From Pleurotus ostreatus/Saccharomyces cerevisiae fusant (Eukaryota > Opisthokonta), in NCBI GenBank assembly GCA_024196135.1, contig JAMQCK010000791.1:1-15800 (forward strand): DNA of 15,800 bases, given 5' to 3'. The notes under the pieces were generated by a model. That model ran no database searches. It saw only the letters and a program-made list of their open reading frames with translations, and was not told where the DNA came from. The translations under genes and the position numbers were made by a program. Shown here piece by piece: positions 1 through 8,650 of the stretch; the stretch's first letter is position 1, and the number at the start of each line of letters is the position of its first letter.

Positions 1-588
1 GTCTGCGATACTCGGGTGCAGGAGCATTCCTATAGTAGGATCGGTAGACGCGTTCGACAGGGTAGTAGCCCGAGAGGTGTGTTACTTTTCCCTTCTCGAC
101 GTAGCCCACCGCGGTCACGGGTCTGTGGCGATGAAGAGCAAAACTGCGTCCACGGTTGTTGCCACCATAGAAGACCGGCCTCGGAAGCGACGGAACTTCG
201 CACAGAGTTGCAGAGTCCGAGCTGAACGTGTCGGTGCGAGTAAGAGTTAGATGCGGGATGTTGCCGTGGGGGTGTTGCCCGGTGACGGCGGGCAGGACCT
301 GCGTAATGGACTTTTGCATGATGGGCTTCGAGTTCTACAATGTGGCAAGTGGGGGTGCAGAGAAAGACTGCTTCCTCAAGCGCACTCGAGGCTTTTAAGC
401 AACAGCACGTACCTTTGTGGCCTTAGGAAAGGCGGTGTATGACGACGACACAACACCTTTCCCCCCATGGAAGAGAGCGCTTGGGTCCACAGATGTCACA
501 CAGCCGTGGCTTTGTGGCATCGATGCCGTGTATGTCGATTGTGCCGCAGATAGGAGAATGGGTCCGATCTGGCGTGCTGCTGTATACT
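1..588 (-). CDS. Unrecognised protein, 3' end off the window, 5' end unresolved
   Basis: A long coding stretch on the minus strand that no simple ORF shows, because an intron splits it. The downstream exon is 334..<1 and the upstream exon runs from about 588 (or from an internal ATG at 520) to 413. They are joined over a 78-nt intron (335..412) with donor GTACGT and acceptor TTGTAG. The phase is 0 and both sides stay open. The translation is rich in Ser, Pro, Tyr and Arg, with a GGNNRGRSF stretch followed by a Tyr/Arg-rich segment (HLSGYYPVERVYRSYYRN) near the edge. I do not recognise a family, and see no signal peptide or membrane segment. The same frame is open upstream to 616. A branch-like CTGAT and a CTGCAG acceptor at 589..594 suggest another intron there, with a first exon in 660..794, but no donor fits phase cleanly. 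Coding nature is fairly sure; the start and function are not. Confidence 0.6.
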
Positions 589-923
589 CTGCAGGCGCCC
601 GCTCAATCAGGTCGCTTCAAAGACCGCGACGCAGAGAGCGGAAGCGTAAGATGAAGCTATTTCCAAAGGATTGTCACGAATACTGTGGACCTTTCGGTCG
701 CGGCGGACGAAAGAACCTGTACAGTTGCACTCTCGCTATCTCGGGCGAAGTCTCCTGCATATGCATATGATGCTCGAAGATAGGCAATGCTCATTCAAAG
801 ATCCACTGTGACCAATCCCCTGTAGCCTGAGAACTTCGAAATCAGGTCATAAATTTGGACGTCATACACATATACGCACCCTTTTATGCAACGCTCCTCG
901 AGTACCTTCCTGTCGAGGCGTAC

Positions 924-2747
924 TCACCATTCTCTTTGAACCATACTGAAGGAGCTTCAGTCCGCAATCGGGTAACCTATAGCGCAGGTCACTCACTTTA
1001 TATGCGGCCCCGTATCAATTCTGAGGAACCGCGTCCCTCCTTCGGTGCAGTCGACATAATAAATCCTCCAGACTCTGCGGCTGTGCATCATAAACCTCGT
1101 GCCGAGCTGAATGGTGGTAGGCAGCCAGACTTCGCGTAGCTGAGGGAAGCGGCGATGGGCGCCGACAGCATCATCCTCGCCAAAGAGTGATATCTCGACG
1201 CGATGTCGTGGCATGCTCCCTCGGCCCCATTCGCGTGACTCTACATAGTCTTGAGACTCCTCGCGCTTCATTTGTTCCCAATACCCGTCGCTGTACACCC
1301 AATTGAAGGTACTGATGCGAAGACACTTCAGGTACGTAAGTGGCGTCAGCGCGTCAGCGCAAGCCGTCTACCAGCGATCAGTACACCAGTATGATGTTGC
1401 AGGAAACCGGCACATACCACCTCGTGTGCGGACCACATTTTGTCACGAGGCCCCTCGAGATGGATCTCCAACAGCTCCAGTCGGGGGAAAGAGCGAGCAA
1501 TATACTCGAAGACGTCCTTGACGCCCGCATCGACGAGCTCGCGGACAGAGAAACGTAGTCTTTGCAGATTTGGCAAGACAGCCGCAGACAGAACAGCTAT
1601 GACCTCGGATGGGGTCAAAGTGAACTTCGCTTGCATGCCGCGGTTGTTCGCATCAGACATCTCGTGTGCAGTGTGGGGATGCGTGAGCAACGCGAGCGAG
1701 CGCAGACAGGGCGGCAACTGCGGGAATATCCCATCTGAGGCGTTCGGATTCGAGAGCTCGAACTCTTCGAGTGCTGGTATTACTGAGCCGGACGGTGGGA
1801 GAGGGTCGTCCACAGGTAATACGAAGGGACTCGGGTGCGCCAGCCACCATGTGAGCCTGCATCGCACCCTAAGGGCGACCAGCTTCGGCATGGCCGCGAG
1901 GAGAGTTCCCAAGAATACTTGTCCAAATACCCACGATGGCGTCTCCAGATTTGGATCGTCATATGCGCCATGATCATCTTCCAGCGAGACCCAATATCCC
2001 GTCAGAACCAGTTCGCGGAGTGACATCCATGTATAGGCTGCAACGATGGGGAGATGAAGTACCTCGACGCCGACCTCGAGGTGCTCTATGTGAAGAGTGC
2101 TGAGCTGCGTTAGGATCGACGCAAAACTCAGGCGCGTTGCGCGCATCTTTTTCGCGCACAGCTTCTCGGGCCAATTGCCGTAGGGTATGTCGAACTGGGA
2201 ACAGAATTTGAGCACGCGAGGATTGCATGCGACGGACGAGAATGGGCGGAGCGGTTCGTAGTAAAGGGAGTAGCTGCTCTCCGCGTCCGGGTCGTCAGAA
2301 TCCTCGGTGCGACCGCTTGAACGCAGCTTCCAACATAGGCGAGCAAGGTCGAGAGTATGAAGGTTAGAGGCATCGAGGAGGATCTGCCGAAGACCGACTT
2401 GAATATTCTCGGCACGAACCTGGAGGGATTCTAATCCCGTGAGATCGTGGAAGAAGTCATTTCTTTGGAGGAAGTTGTGCGGTGCATCGGTGTGAATGTG
2501 TAGATGCCTGGCTTGATAGTCAGAGAAAGATAGGGCTGCGAACTGCAGGGGAGGCTTACTTGTAGAGGTGCCATAAAGATCTGGGAGGCGTTTCATAGCG
2601 CTTCCACCGACACGTGGAAAAGAGGAAGGGCTTGTAGGTTCTGCGTATCACGCGGCATGTCGAAGACAGAGCGACTGTATCCTTGGTCCAGAGATATGCT
2701 GCGATGTCGCGCAGATTGTCTTCGTTCAGGTCAAGAAAGCATGCCAT
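924..2747 (-). CDS. F-box protein with LRR-like C-terminal region
   Basis: Likely substrate-recognition subunit of an SCF (Skp1-Cullin-F-box) ubiquitin ligase. Exons on the minus strand: 2747..2560, 2507..1418, 1367..997, 945..924, giving 556 aa. Introns are 52, 50 and 51 nt with GT...AG ends, and the first two have CTGAC/CTGAT branch sites. All phases agree. Residues about 3-45 (FLDLNEDNLRDIAAYLW...ALSSTCRVIRR) have the F-box pattern. The rest has repeated leucine-rich strand/helix segments such as LTGLESLQV, LPNLQRLRFSV, FPRLELLEIHLE and LTPLTYLKCLRIS, typical of the large basidiomycete F-box/LRR families. The start is the ATG just before the F-box; an in-frame upstream extension looks non-coding. 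If the last intron is not used, the protein stops at TGA 995..993 (550 aa). The specific target cannot be inferred. Confidence 0.8.
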
Positions 2748-2972
2748 TCCGTCGATGCCTTGGTGTCCTGTCGACGAGGGGTACACGAGCAGGAACAGGA
2801 GGTCAACTTCGCTACGATTCCGGCAGATTGGAGACGTTGCGTTGACGCATGACGACGTTGACAAGCAGAGGTCAATAGAAGCATACACACGTGAGCTTGT
2901 AGGTCCAAAGAGACGACACGGAGCGCGAACATACAAAGAAGAGAAAGGAAGTTTACCTCAATCCTATACGCA

Positions 2973-4383
2973 TCAGCTCAACCACGTCGTCCACTTATTC
3001 TCCTCTCCCAACATAACTTGCGAGATCTGCTGCGCAACAACCCGATCTGCCTGCTCGCCAGGGTGCAGCTCGTCCCACCTGGGGCGCGAGGAAGTCAGGA
3101 AAAGAGAGCGCAACTCCGTAGGACGAGACTCACCAAAGATAACTATCCCGATCCGTTCCATTCACCTTGGTGCACGGCGGCTTGTCCCTCACGTCCGTCC
3201 ACTCCTTGTAGACGCAAGTGTAGGCGCTCCCGGTGACGTTCAGTGGTGCCGTGCCATTGAGGTACTCGCCCGGGTTCGCGTACATGTCGGTGAAGAGGGC
3301 ATGCGAGTCGAAGAGGCCTGCAAGGGGGTCAGTATGGTGCGCGCGCGAATAAGGGACGACGAGTAGCGAAAGGTGATGTCCAGTCCATGCATGCACGACT
3401 CGCTCATGACCACGCCGACTCACCTATATGCGCCCCTTCCAACTTCGGCGCCAGATCCTTCAGCAGCAACTCGCCAATCTTGTTCCCCGCCGTCGTCAGC
3501 TCCTTCATCATGATATGCCACTCCGTCGCGTTCTTCGCCGCCGTCGTGAACTTGTTCGGGTATGCGTTCGCCGAGTACATGGGCGTGAGCTCGAGGGGGA
3601 TCATCTAGTGAGGGCGTCAGTCAGTTCAGCTTTTCTGGTCCCTCAACTCGACTGGACTCGCGGTCGAACAACCCGAACCACCCGGTGGCCTGAACTCATT
3701 CCACCACGACTATCTCGAGCAACCAAAACGACCTCTCAACTCACATTCTGCCACAAAAAGTTCCTCGCCCCGCCCTCATACATCCTCTTGACCCAATCCG
3801 CCGCACACTGCACCGTATCCACCACCGTCGCGCCGCCGATGCCGTGCCCCTGCAACAGCCCCCAAGCGCCGATGTCGTTCGTGCCGATCCAGAGGGTGTA
3901 GAGCGTGTTGTGCGGGGTGACTTTGGCATCGTTGTCCAGGGCCGAGTTGCTCGAATTGTGGAGGGTGGCCGGTATCGTCCCGTTCGCCACGCTCGAGTAG
4001 TACGCCGGCAGCTGCCCCTCCATGACCGGAGAGTACAGGCTTGTGGTGATTTTGGTCGAGCAGACGGCGCCCGCGCGGGCGAAAGGGTAGAGGGTGACGG
4101 GAGAGCGTGCGTGTCTCGTGTGCTCGACGGTCGCGTCCGTCGCGTCTCCCGTCGCGTCTCCCGTGCCGCCTTCCGCCATGCTATCGCCCACACCCCCTCC
4201 CCTCCCCTCACTCGCATACCGCGCCGCATACGTCGGCCACGCCACGCCCCCATCCCACACATATACCACATCCGTGTACGAGTCGCCAAAGGTGACCAGG
4301 TTAGTTATCTGATCACGATGGAGTTTGGCGAGAGAGGGCACGACGGTGAGAGCCAGCAGGATGGCTAAGTAGGCGAGATGCAT
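2973..4383 (-). CDS. Secreted GDSL esterase/lipase (carbohydrate esterase family 16-like)
   Basis: Predicted extracellular SGNH/GDSL hydrolase acting on ester bonds, for example acetyl esters of plant polysaccharides as in fungal CE16. Exons on the minus strand: 4383..3745, 3604..3424, 3317..3134, 3078..2973, giving 369 aa with perfect phase through introns of 140, 106 and 55 nt. Residues 1-19 form a signal peptide (MHLAYLAILLALTVVPSLA). Block I is TFGDSYTD with nucleophile Ser35; FARAGA (101-106) is the block II region; IGTND (166-170) is block III with Asn169; WDELHP supplies the catalytic Asp337 and His340. The protein has several N-glycosylation sequons (NGT, NSS, NVT). A Gly/Asp/Ala/Thr-rich insert at residues 72-84, encoded by a short tandem repeat, sits between blocks I and II. 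The frame is open upstream of the chosen ATG, but only this ATG is followed directly by a signal peptide. The natural substrate is not determined by sequence. Confidence 0.92.
4130..4162. repeat. 12-nt tandem repeat inside the GDSL esterase
   Basis: Two exact copies of GTCGCGTCTCCC (plus strand, 4139..4150 and 4151..4162) follow a partial copy from 4130. On the coding strand they give the Gly-Asp-Ala-Thr run between catalytic blocks I and II. Copy-number change would keep the frame in steps of four residues. Confidence 0.75.
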
Positions 4384-5029
4384 TGCTGACGAGGACTTGG
4401 GTAGGGTCAACCCGACTAGCGAAGGCGAAAAGACGACGCTGAAAGTACAGTATAGTCGCGGTGCAGCACGAGGAGAAACCCTCCGCCCAAGCAGTCGCGA
4501 GCAAGAGCAGGCTGCCATACCGCCCCTCTGACAGCGAGTGGACAGGGTCGTCAAGTCCGCAGCGCAGAGCCGAGAAAGACCTCGGACGACGGAGGCGCGA
4601 GGGAGGTTGAGCGGGCCTCGTCTATCAGTGTCAACAATTGGGGCATGCAAGCGGACAGTGCGCGTGGTTAGGCGCTCCATGTAGAGCACCAACAGAGTGC
4701 ATATTCGTCGATTTCAAGTGGTGGTCAGGATGGACGACGGTGCAGAGGAAGGTCGCATCGCGGACATTGACTTCCCCACGTGCGTATCGGCTGTTGCCGA
4801 GATGGACCTACAACACCAAGCCGCTGATTGCCACAAACCTTAGCTCCTGCGTTTGCTCACTCACATCCCGTTCAAGATAGAAATAGGATCCAAGCACGTA
4901 GCATAATTACGAATGTCATATTATACCCTTCGCAGCTCACCGGCGTGCATAATAGGCAATTAGGCATAGCATAGGGCATATACCCCAGGTCATAAAGTCA
5001 TAAACCGCACATCATAAATCACACCTCTC
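4384..5029. other. Intergenic region between the esterase and the four-TM gene
   Basis: Left part: promoter and leader of the minus-strand esterase. Right part (about 4880-5029): AT-richer sequence with repeated CATAA/GGCATA motifs, probably the 3' UTR of the neighbouring minus-strand membrane-protein gene. The only coding signal is the weak plus-strand two-exon candidate at 4730..4906, listed separately. No tRNA or transposon ends were seen. Confidence 0.5.
4730..4906 (+). CDS. Possible spliced microprotein (38 aa), low confidence
   Basis: Exon 1 is 4730..4783 (ATG GAC GAC...; MDDGAEEGRIADIDFPTC) and exon 2 is 4844..4906, ending in TAA. They join in phase 0 across a 60-nt intron with donor GTATCG, a CTGAT branch-like site and acceptor CTTAG. 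Exon 2 gives LLRLLTHIPFKIEIGSKHVA. An alternative donor at 4778 (GTGCGT) gives a 28-aa product instead. It lies divergently upstream of the esterase. The intron signals and the acidic-then-hydrophobic composition look gene-like, but the length is small and I recognise no family. It could be a remnant exon pair of a larger gene or chance. Confidence 0.25.
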
Positions 5030-6355
5030 CTACACCCCCACCCTCTCCATCGCCCACCTCGGCACAACCTTCACCGCCATCGCCAACCCCAGCACCCCCG
5101 CAAACCCCACATGAATCACCGCCCAGCCAAGTAAGCTGGTCTCAATTGCGCTAGCAAAGGTCACCTCGTCCTCGCTTGCAGCGTTTCCAGGAGATGGACC
5201 ATCTCCCGACCCGGACGATGAGCTAATCAACCCGGACGATGAGCTAATCAACCCAGACGATGAGCCAATCAACCCGGATGATGAGCTAGCCTTGAGTCCC
5301 GGCGGCAAAACGACCACCCACACCCCCACACCCACTGCAAAACACAACGTCGCAAGCACATACTTCATGGCATTGATGACAAAATCCATCCGCTCGTCCC
5401 GCGCGAAGTCGTTCGCGTAGGCTGGAGGGGGGCTGTGACGAAACAATATGGCGCGTAGGAGGGATTCGGCCCACCTACGGGGTCGCACGAACAAATGACT
5501 CCCCGCAAAGGTCACCTCGGTGAGGAAGAAAAGCAATCCTGGAAATAGGAAGGCCATGGCGCCGGCGACAGCGCCCGCGCGGGCGACGTCGAGGGGTGGG
5601 ATTGTGGAGATGAGTCGTACACCTGACGTGGTAGAGTCGCCTGAAACCATCGACGTATTTACCGAATAGTCCGTATCACTCGCCGAGCCAACCGCGCCCC
5701 CAACCACCCAATCCATCAACGGCTTGCCCACCATCAACAGCACCACCCCCGCCGCCGCGCCACACCCGACCGCGAAGGACATGATGGCTACGAAAGCGAG
5801 TGTTTTCACGAACCAGCCGACGGTCTTGAAGATGAAGCGCCCGAAGGAGCGCAGGGCGTTGAGGCGGGCGAGGTAGATGTCGTCGTTTTCGGGGACGTTC
5901 TCTTGAGCGTATCCGTTGTCGTGAGCGAACCCGTTTCCATCGCGAGCGTACCCGTTTCCGTCGCGAGCGTACCCGTTTCCATCGCGAGCGTACCCGTCAT
6001 CCTGAGCGCACCCGTTGCCTTGAGCATGGAGGGAAGGTAGATCGTAGACTCCATCCTGCTTGTGCTTGTAAGAAGGCTTGCGGTCATCCTTCCGCCACGA
6101 ATGGCCGTGATAGTGCTGACGGCCAGCGTTCTCGTGGTGCTCCGAACTTTCGTGGCGCTTGTGATCTCTCTTCCAATTCCTATGTGGCGGCGGCGCGGTG
6201 TACCTGTCAGCGGGGTCCTCGTGGTACCCCGCGCGCTCGGGCTGCGCTGCAGGGTGCGCATGGTAGTAGGTCGTATAGATGCCTATAGGATGAGCCTCGC
6301 GCGCTTGGGGAGGAGGGACCGGAATGAACGAATTTGGATTGAACGTATATGACAT
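5030..6355 (-). CDS. Uncharacterised protein with four predicted membrane segments
   Basis: Intronless 441-aa ORF starting at ATG 6355..6353. This start is chosen because upstream in-frame sequence is a pyrimidine-rich leader (CTATCTTTCTATCTTTCC type). Residues 1-155 are hydrophilic and disordered, rich in His, Tyr, Arg and Pro, and include a tandem GYARDGN repeat (121-141 plus a degenerate copy). Residues 157-182 form a basic amphipathic run. Hydrophobic segments lie at about 183-209, 257-283, 329-350 and 405-429. Between segments 3 and 4 is a Ser-rich loop with SSSSGLI repeats (356-382). No catalytic motif is visible. The arrangement suggests an integral membrane protein with a long cytosolic or extracellular tail, but I cannot assign a family or role. 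It lies divergent from the DDR48-type gene with about 1.2 kb between them. Confidence 0.85.
   Translation of the reverse strand: MSYTFNPNSFIPVPPPQAREAHPIGIYTTYYHAHPAAQPERAGYHEDPADRYTAPPPHRNWKRDHKRHESSEHHENAGRQHYHGHSWRKDDRKPSYKHKQDGVYDLPSLHAQGNGCAQDDGYARDGNGYARDGNGYARDGNGFAHDNGYAQENVPENDDIYLARLNALRSFGRFIFKTVGWFVKTLAFVAIMSFAVGCGAAAGVVLLMVGKPLMDWVVGGAVGSASDTDYSVNTSMVSGDSTTSGVRLISTIPPLDVARAGAVAGAMAFLFPGLLFFLTEVTFAGSHLFVRPRRWAESLLRAILFRHSPPPAYANDFARDERMDFVINAMKYVLATLCFAVGVGVWVVVLPPGLKASSSSGLIGSSSGLISSSSGLISSSSGSGDGPSPGNAASEDEVTFASAIETSLLGWAVIHVGFAGVLGLAMAVKVVPRWAMERVGV
5207..5287. repeat. 21-nt minisatellite coding SSSSGLI repeats
   Basis: About four near-identical copies of a 21-nt unit (plus strand GATGAGCTAATCAACCCGGA + C) in the loop before the last membrane segment of the four-TM protein. 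Each copy adds seven residues, so gains and losses preserve the frame. Copies differ at single positions, for example CTAATC/CCAATC. Confidence 0.88.
5912..6022. repeat. 21-nt minisatellite coding GYARDGN repeats
   Basis: Three near-perfect copies of a 21-nt unit (plus strand CCCGTTTCCATCGCGAGCGT + A) with degenerate flanking copies. It encodes GYARDGN in the disordered N-terminal tail of the four-TM protein. The period equals that of the second repeat in the same gene, but the unit sequences are unrelated. Confidence 0.88.
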
Positions 6356-6914
6356 GCTGAACGAAAGATGGAAAGATAGAAAGATAGAGAGGTGGCGCGA
6401 GGAGGGGAAAAGGAAAGAGGGCAAACCACGAGGTGAGGTAAACATCCGAGTCGCCTTAAGAGCTGTCGGTGTGCGCAGACCGGGGAACAATAGCAATTAC
6501 GATGGCCATTGTTCACGAATTCGGAAGAAATCCTCGTGAATAGCAGTTTCCCAGCGACAGAGTTCGGGTAGAGGCAGATGGTCCAACGAATAGTTCCCAC
6601 TGGCAAAACTGTCCGCCGAGGGAGTGATTTTAGAGCGAGCAGGGCAGTCTCGGCATGCTATCGTGGTACTCGGAGGGATCTTGTCGTGCCATAAATTCGG
6701 GAATTCGGCCTAGGCACTACCAGCAGCATAGGAGGTAAAGATAAGGGAAGGACTTCGCAGACTCCTCCAAGCTGAGCTTGAGAACGGCCAAGTATGCGGT
6801 GCTCGACTTGACGGATGGCGCTCAATGTTCGACTTCCTGGCGAACGTGATGGTGAGAAGTAACCTGCAAACAGCTGCAAACGTGCTCGCCAGAATGACGA
6901 CACGCGTTTGAATA

Positions 6915-6924
6915 GTGACGTCAC
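6915..6924. promoter_or_regulatory. CRE/ATF-type palindrome GTGACGTCAC
   Basis: A perfect 10-bp palindrome containing TGACGTCA, the consensus for bZIP factors of the CREB/ATF class, followed directly by GCGTCA (an inverted half-site). A related TGACGTC lies at 7469..7475, just upstream of the TATA box. It sits between two divergent genes, so either could be controlled. Function is inferred from the motif alone. Confidence 0.4.
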
Positions 6925-7483
6925 GCGTCATGATTCCATGTTTTCCTTCCATGAACCTGGAGGCAGGGCGCGAGCCCCTCCTCCTCCCGCGCTACTCTGT
7001 GCTCCGCAGCTCAGGACGGCGCGCCCATCTCCGTTTTGAATCCTATCGTCCTCTGCAGCATACGCCATCCTCCCAAAGTCCCACCGCAGACTCGCGCCAG
7101 CATATGGCGCGCACAGCCTCCCTCCACCAGCGCGCGACGTCATTTCTGTACCGAACGTCCACGTTCGTCAGGCAGAACTGAGCGCAAAGCACGCACTCGG
7201 TGCGCGCCATCGCGCTGTGGCTATCCTCAGCGCGCCTAGTCTCCTCATCTCACCGCCCCCGCGCCCCATGGACAGGCGTCCTGCAGCCGGCATCCCCTGC
7301 CGCGTTTCCTCTTCCGCGCCGGCGCCGACACCGGACACCCGCACCACCCCAGTAGCGGGTGATGCGTACGCCCCCCTCATCGGCAGATTAGCGCATCTGC
7401 CTTCCATCTCGTCCTTCCGCGCCGGGCCCTCCCCGGCTGATGGGTACCACCGGGGCCTGACCAGCGCCTGACGTCGTGCGCAG

Positions 7484-7489
7484 TATAAA
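7484..7489 (+). promoter_or_regulatory. TATA box of the DDR48-type gene
   Basis: TATAAA followed by GGGAGGGG, 107 nt upstream of the ATG at 7591. The intervening leader is C/A-rich and free of ATG. A clear TATA box is typical of inducible or highly expressed fungal genes, in line with a stress protein. AGGGG at 7493..7497 is a further STRE-like match. Confidence 0.65.
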
Positions 7490-7590
7490 GGGAGGGGAGG
7501 AAAGCTCAGGATCTTCACTTTCTCTGCACCTGCACGCCCAACACACCGCACTTCGCCCATCCAACACACGCACCACCACAGCCGATCACC

Positions 7591-8650
7591 ATGTCCTACA
7601 ACAACGACAACTCCTACGGCTCGTCCAACAACGACTCTTACGGCTCTGGGGGCCGCCAGGGCGGCGACTCCTTTGGCTCATCGGGCGGCCGCGGAGGCAA
7701 CGATTCGTACGGCTCGGGCGGACGCCAGGGCGGTGACTCGTACGGCTCGTCGAATAACAACGACAGCTACGGGTCCTCCGGCCGCCAAGGCGGCGGCGAC
7801 TCCTACGGCTCCTCGGGTCGCGGCGGCAACGACTCGTACGGCGACAGCAACAACACGTCGTACGGCTCGTCGAACAACGACAGCTATGGCTCGTCGAACA
7901 ACGATAGCTACGGGTCCTCTAACAAGGACTCGTACGGCTCGTCGAACAACGACAGCTACGGCTCGTCCGGTCGCGGCGGCAACGACTCCTCGTGCGGCTC
8001 GTCCGGCAGGAAGGGCAATGATTCGTACGGGTCCTCGAACCGCAACGACAACGATTCGTATGGGTCGTCGAACAAGGACTCTTACGGGTCGTCAAACAAC
8101 AACACCTCGTCGTACGGCAACAACTCGTCGTCCAACCGCAACGACAACGACTCGTACGGATCGTCGGGTCGCAACAACGACTCCTACGGGTCGTCAAACA
8201 ACAACTCCTACGGCTCCTCCAACAACGATTCGTACGGATCCTCTAACAACTCGTCCAACCGTAACGACAACGACTCCTACGGATCCTCCAACAACAACTC
8301 TTCCTCCTACGGCTCGTCCAACAACGATTCGTACGGCTCCAACAACAACAACTCGTCGAACAACTCGGGCTCCAAGCTCGACGCGTACGACAAGGGCGTC
8401 AAGTACGCAGCGGAGAAGGCCGGGTTCAACCTGGTGAGTTTTCGTTTCTGTGATCATGTTCTCGCGCATACACGCATCTTCATCACTACTCTCGCCGTCC
8501 CACCCAGAACCCCCCCCCAAAACCCCCCCCCCAGCGCGACTCCACCGCGGACAAGATCGGCGACCAGGTCAAGGGCTTCTGTGAGTACTCGATCATCCAC
8601 TGGCGCATGCACGGAGACTGACAGGTTTCGCAGTCAACAAGAACAACTAG
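7591..8650 (+). CDS. DDR48: DDR48-type stress protein with SYGSSNND repeats
   Basis: Exons 7591..8433, 8535..8580 and 8634..8650 give 301 aa, in frame through introns of 101 and 53 nt. Residues about 5-268 are more than twenty repeats of SYGSSNND and variants (SYGSSGRGGND, SYGSSNRNDND), the hallmark of yeast Ddr48, whose repeats are NNNDSYGS-like and whose expression rises with DNA damage, heat and osmotic stress. The protein is predicted disordered and hydrophilic. The last 33 residues differ: SKLDAYDKGVKYAAEKAGFN continues into exon 2 as LRDSTADKIGDQVKGFF and ends NKNN, an amphipathic helical tail. Without splicing the frame would run to 8742 into unrelated sequence, so the spliced model is preferred. 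A nearby in-phase acceptor (8624) would add three residues. Family membership rests on the repeat, which can arise convergently. Confidence 0.85.
7603..8394 (+). repeat. Degenerate SYGSSNND-coding repeat array
   Basis: Imperfect tandem units of about 24-33 nt around TCGTACGGCTCGTCGAACAA encode the DDR48-type repeats. Strong codon bias (TCG, TAC, GGC, AAC) keeps the units similar at DNA level, which leaves long spurious open frames on both strands. Confidence 0.85.
8510..8532. repeat. C9-A4-C10 tract at an intron acceptor
   Basis: Nine C, four A and ten C lie directly before the AG that ends intron 1 of the DDR48-type gene. On the minus strand this is two long G runs separated by TTTT, a possible G-quadruplex; on the plus strand it forms the polypyrimidine stretch of the acceptor. 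Confidence 0.8.

Larger units (their letters stand above)
6356..7590. other. Divergent intergenic and promoter region of the four-TM and DDR48-type genes
   Basis: About 1.2 kb without a gene I can support. It contains the pyrimidine-rich leader of the minus-strand gene (about 6356-6420), a perfect CRE-like palindrome, three CCCCT (STRE-type) motifs (6975..6979, 7294..7298, 7373..7377) and a TATA box for the plus-strand gene. An 80-codon minus-strand ORF at 6952..6710, with one hydrophobic stretch, could be a chance ORF; I see no splice signals extending it. Confidence 0.55.

Noticed and set aside
2508..2559. A 17-nt intron (GTAAGC...CTGCAG) in the F-box gene
   Set aside because: Too short to splice; the 52-nt intron using the later CCAG acceptor after a CTGAC branch site keeps the frame and gives a sensible protein.
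3844..4368. Plus-strand 174-codon ORF opposite the GDSL esterase
   Set aside because: It is antisense to a well-supported exon and rich in Arg/Val/His from complement codons; no independent evidence.
4384..4692. In-frame N-terminal extension of the GDSL esterase by about 100 residues
   Set aside because: The extension lacks typical coding character and would bury the signal peptide; the internal ATG at 4383 is followed immediately by a good signal sequence.
7673..8437. 254-codon plus-strand ORF overlapping the DDR48-type gene in another frame (Ala/Thr/Arg-rich), and a 92-codon minus-strand ORF at 7919..8197
   Set aside because: Both are by-products of the repetitive, biased codons of the SYGSSNND array, whose repeat units contain few stops in the alternative frames. 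They have no domain or independent start context.
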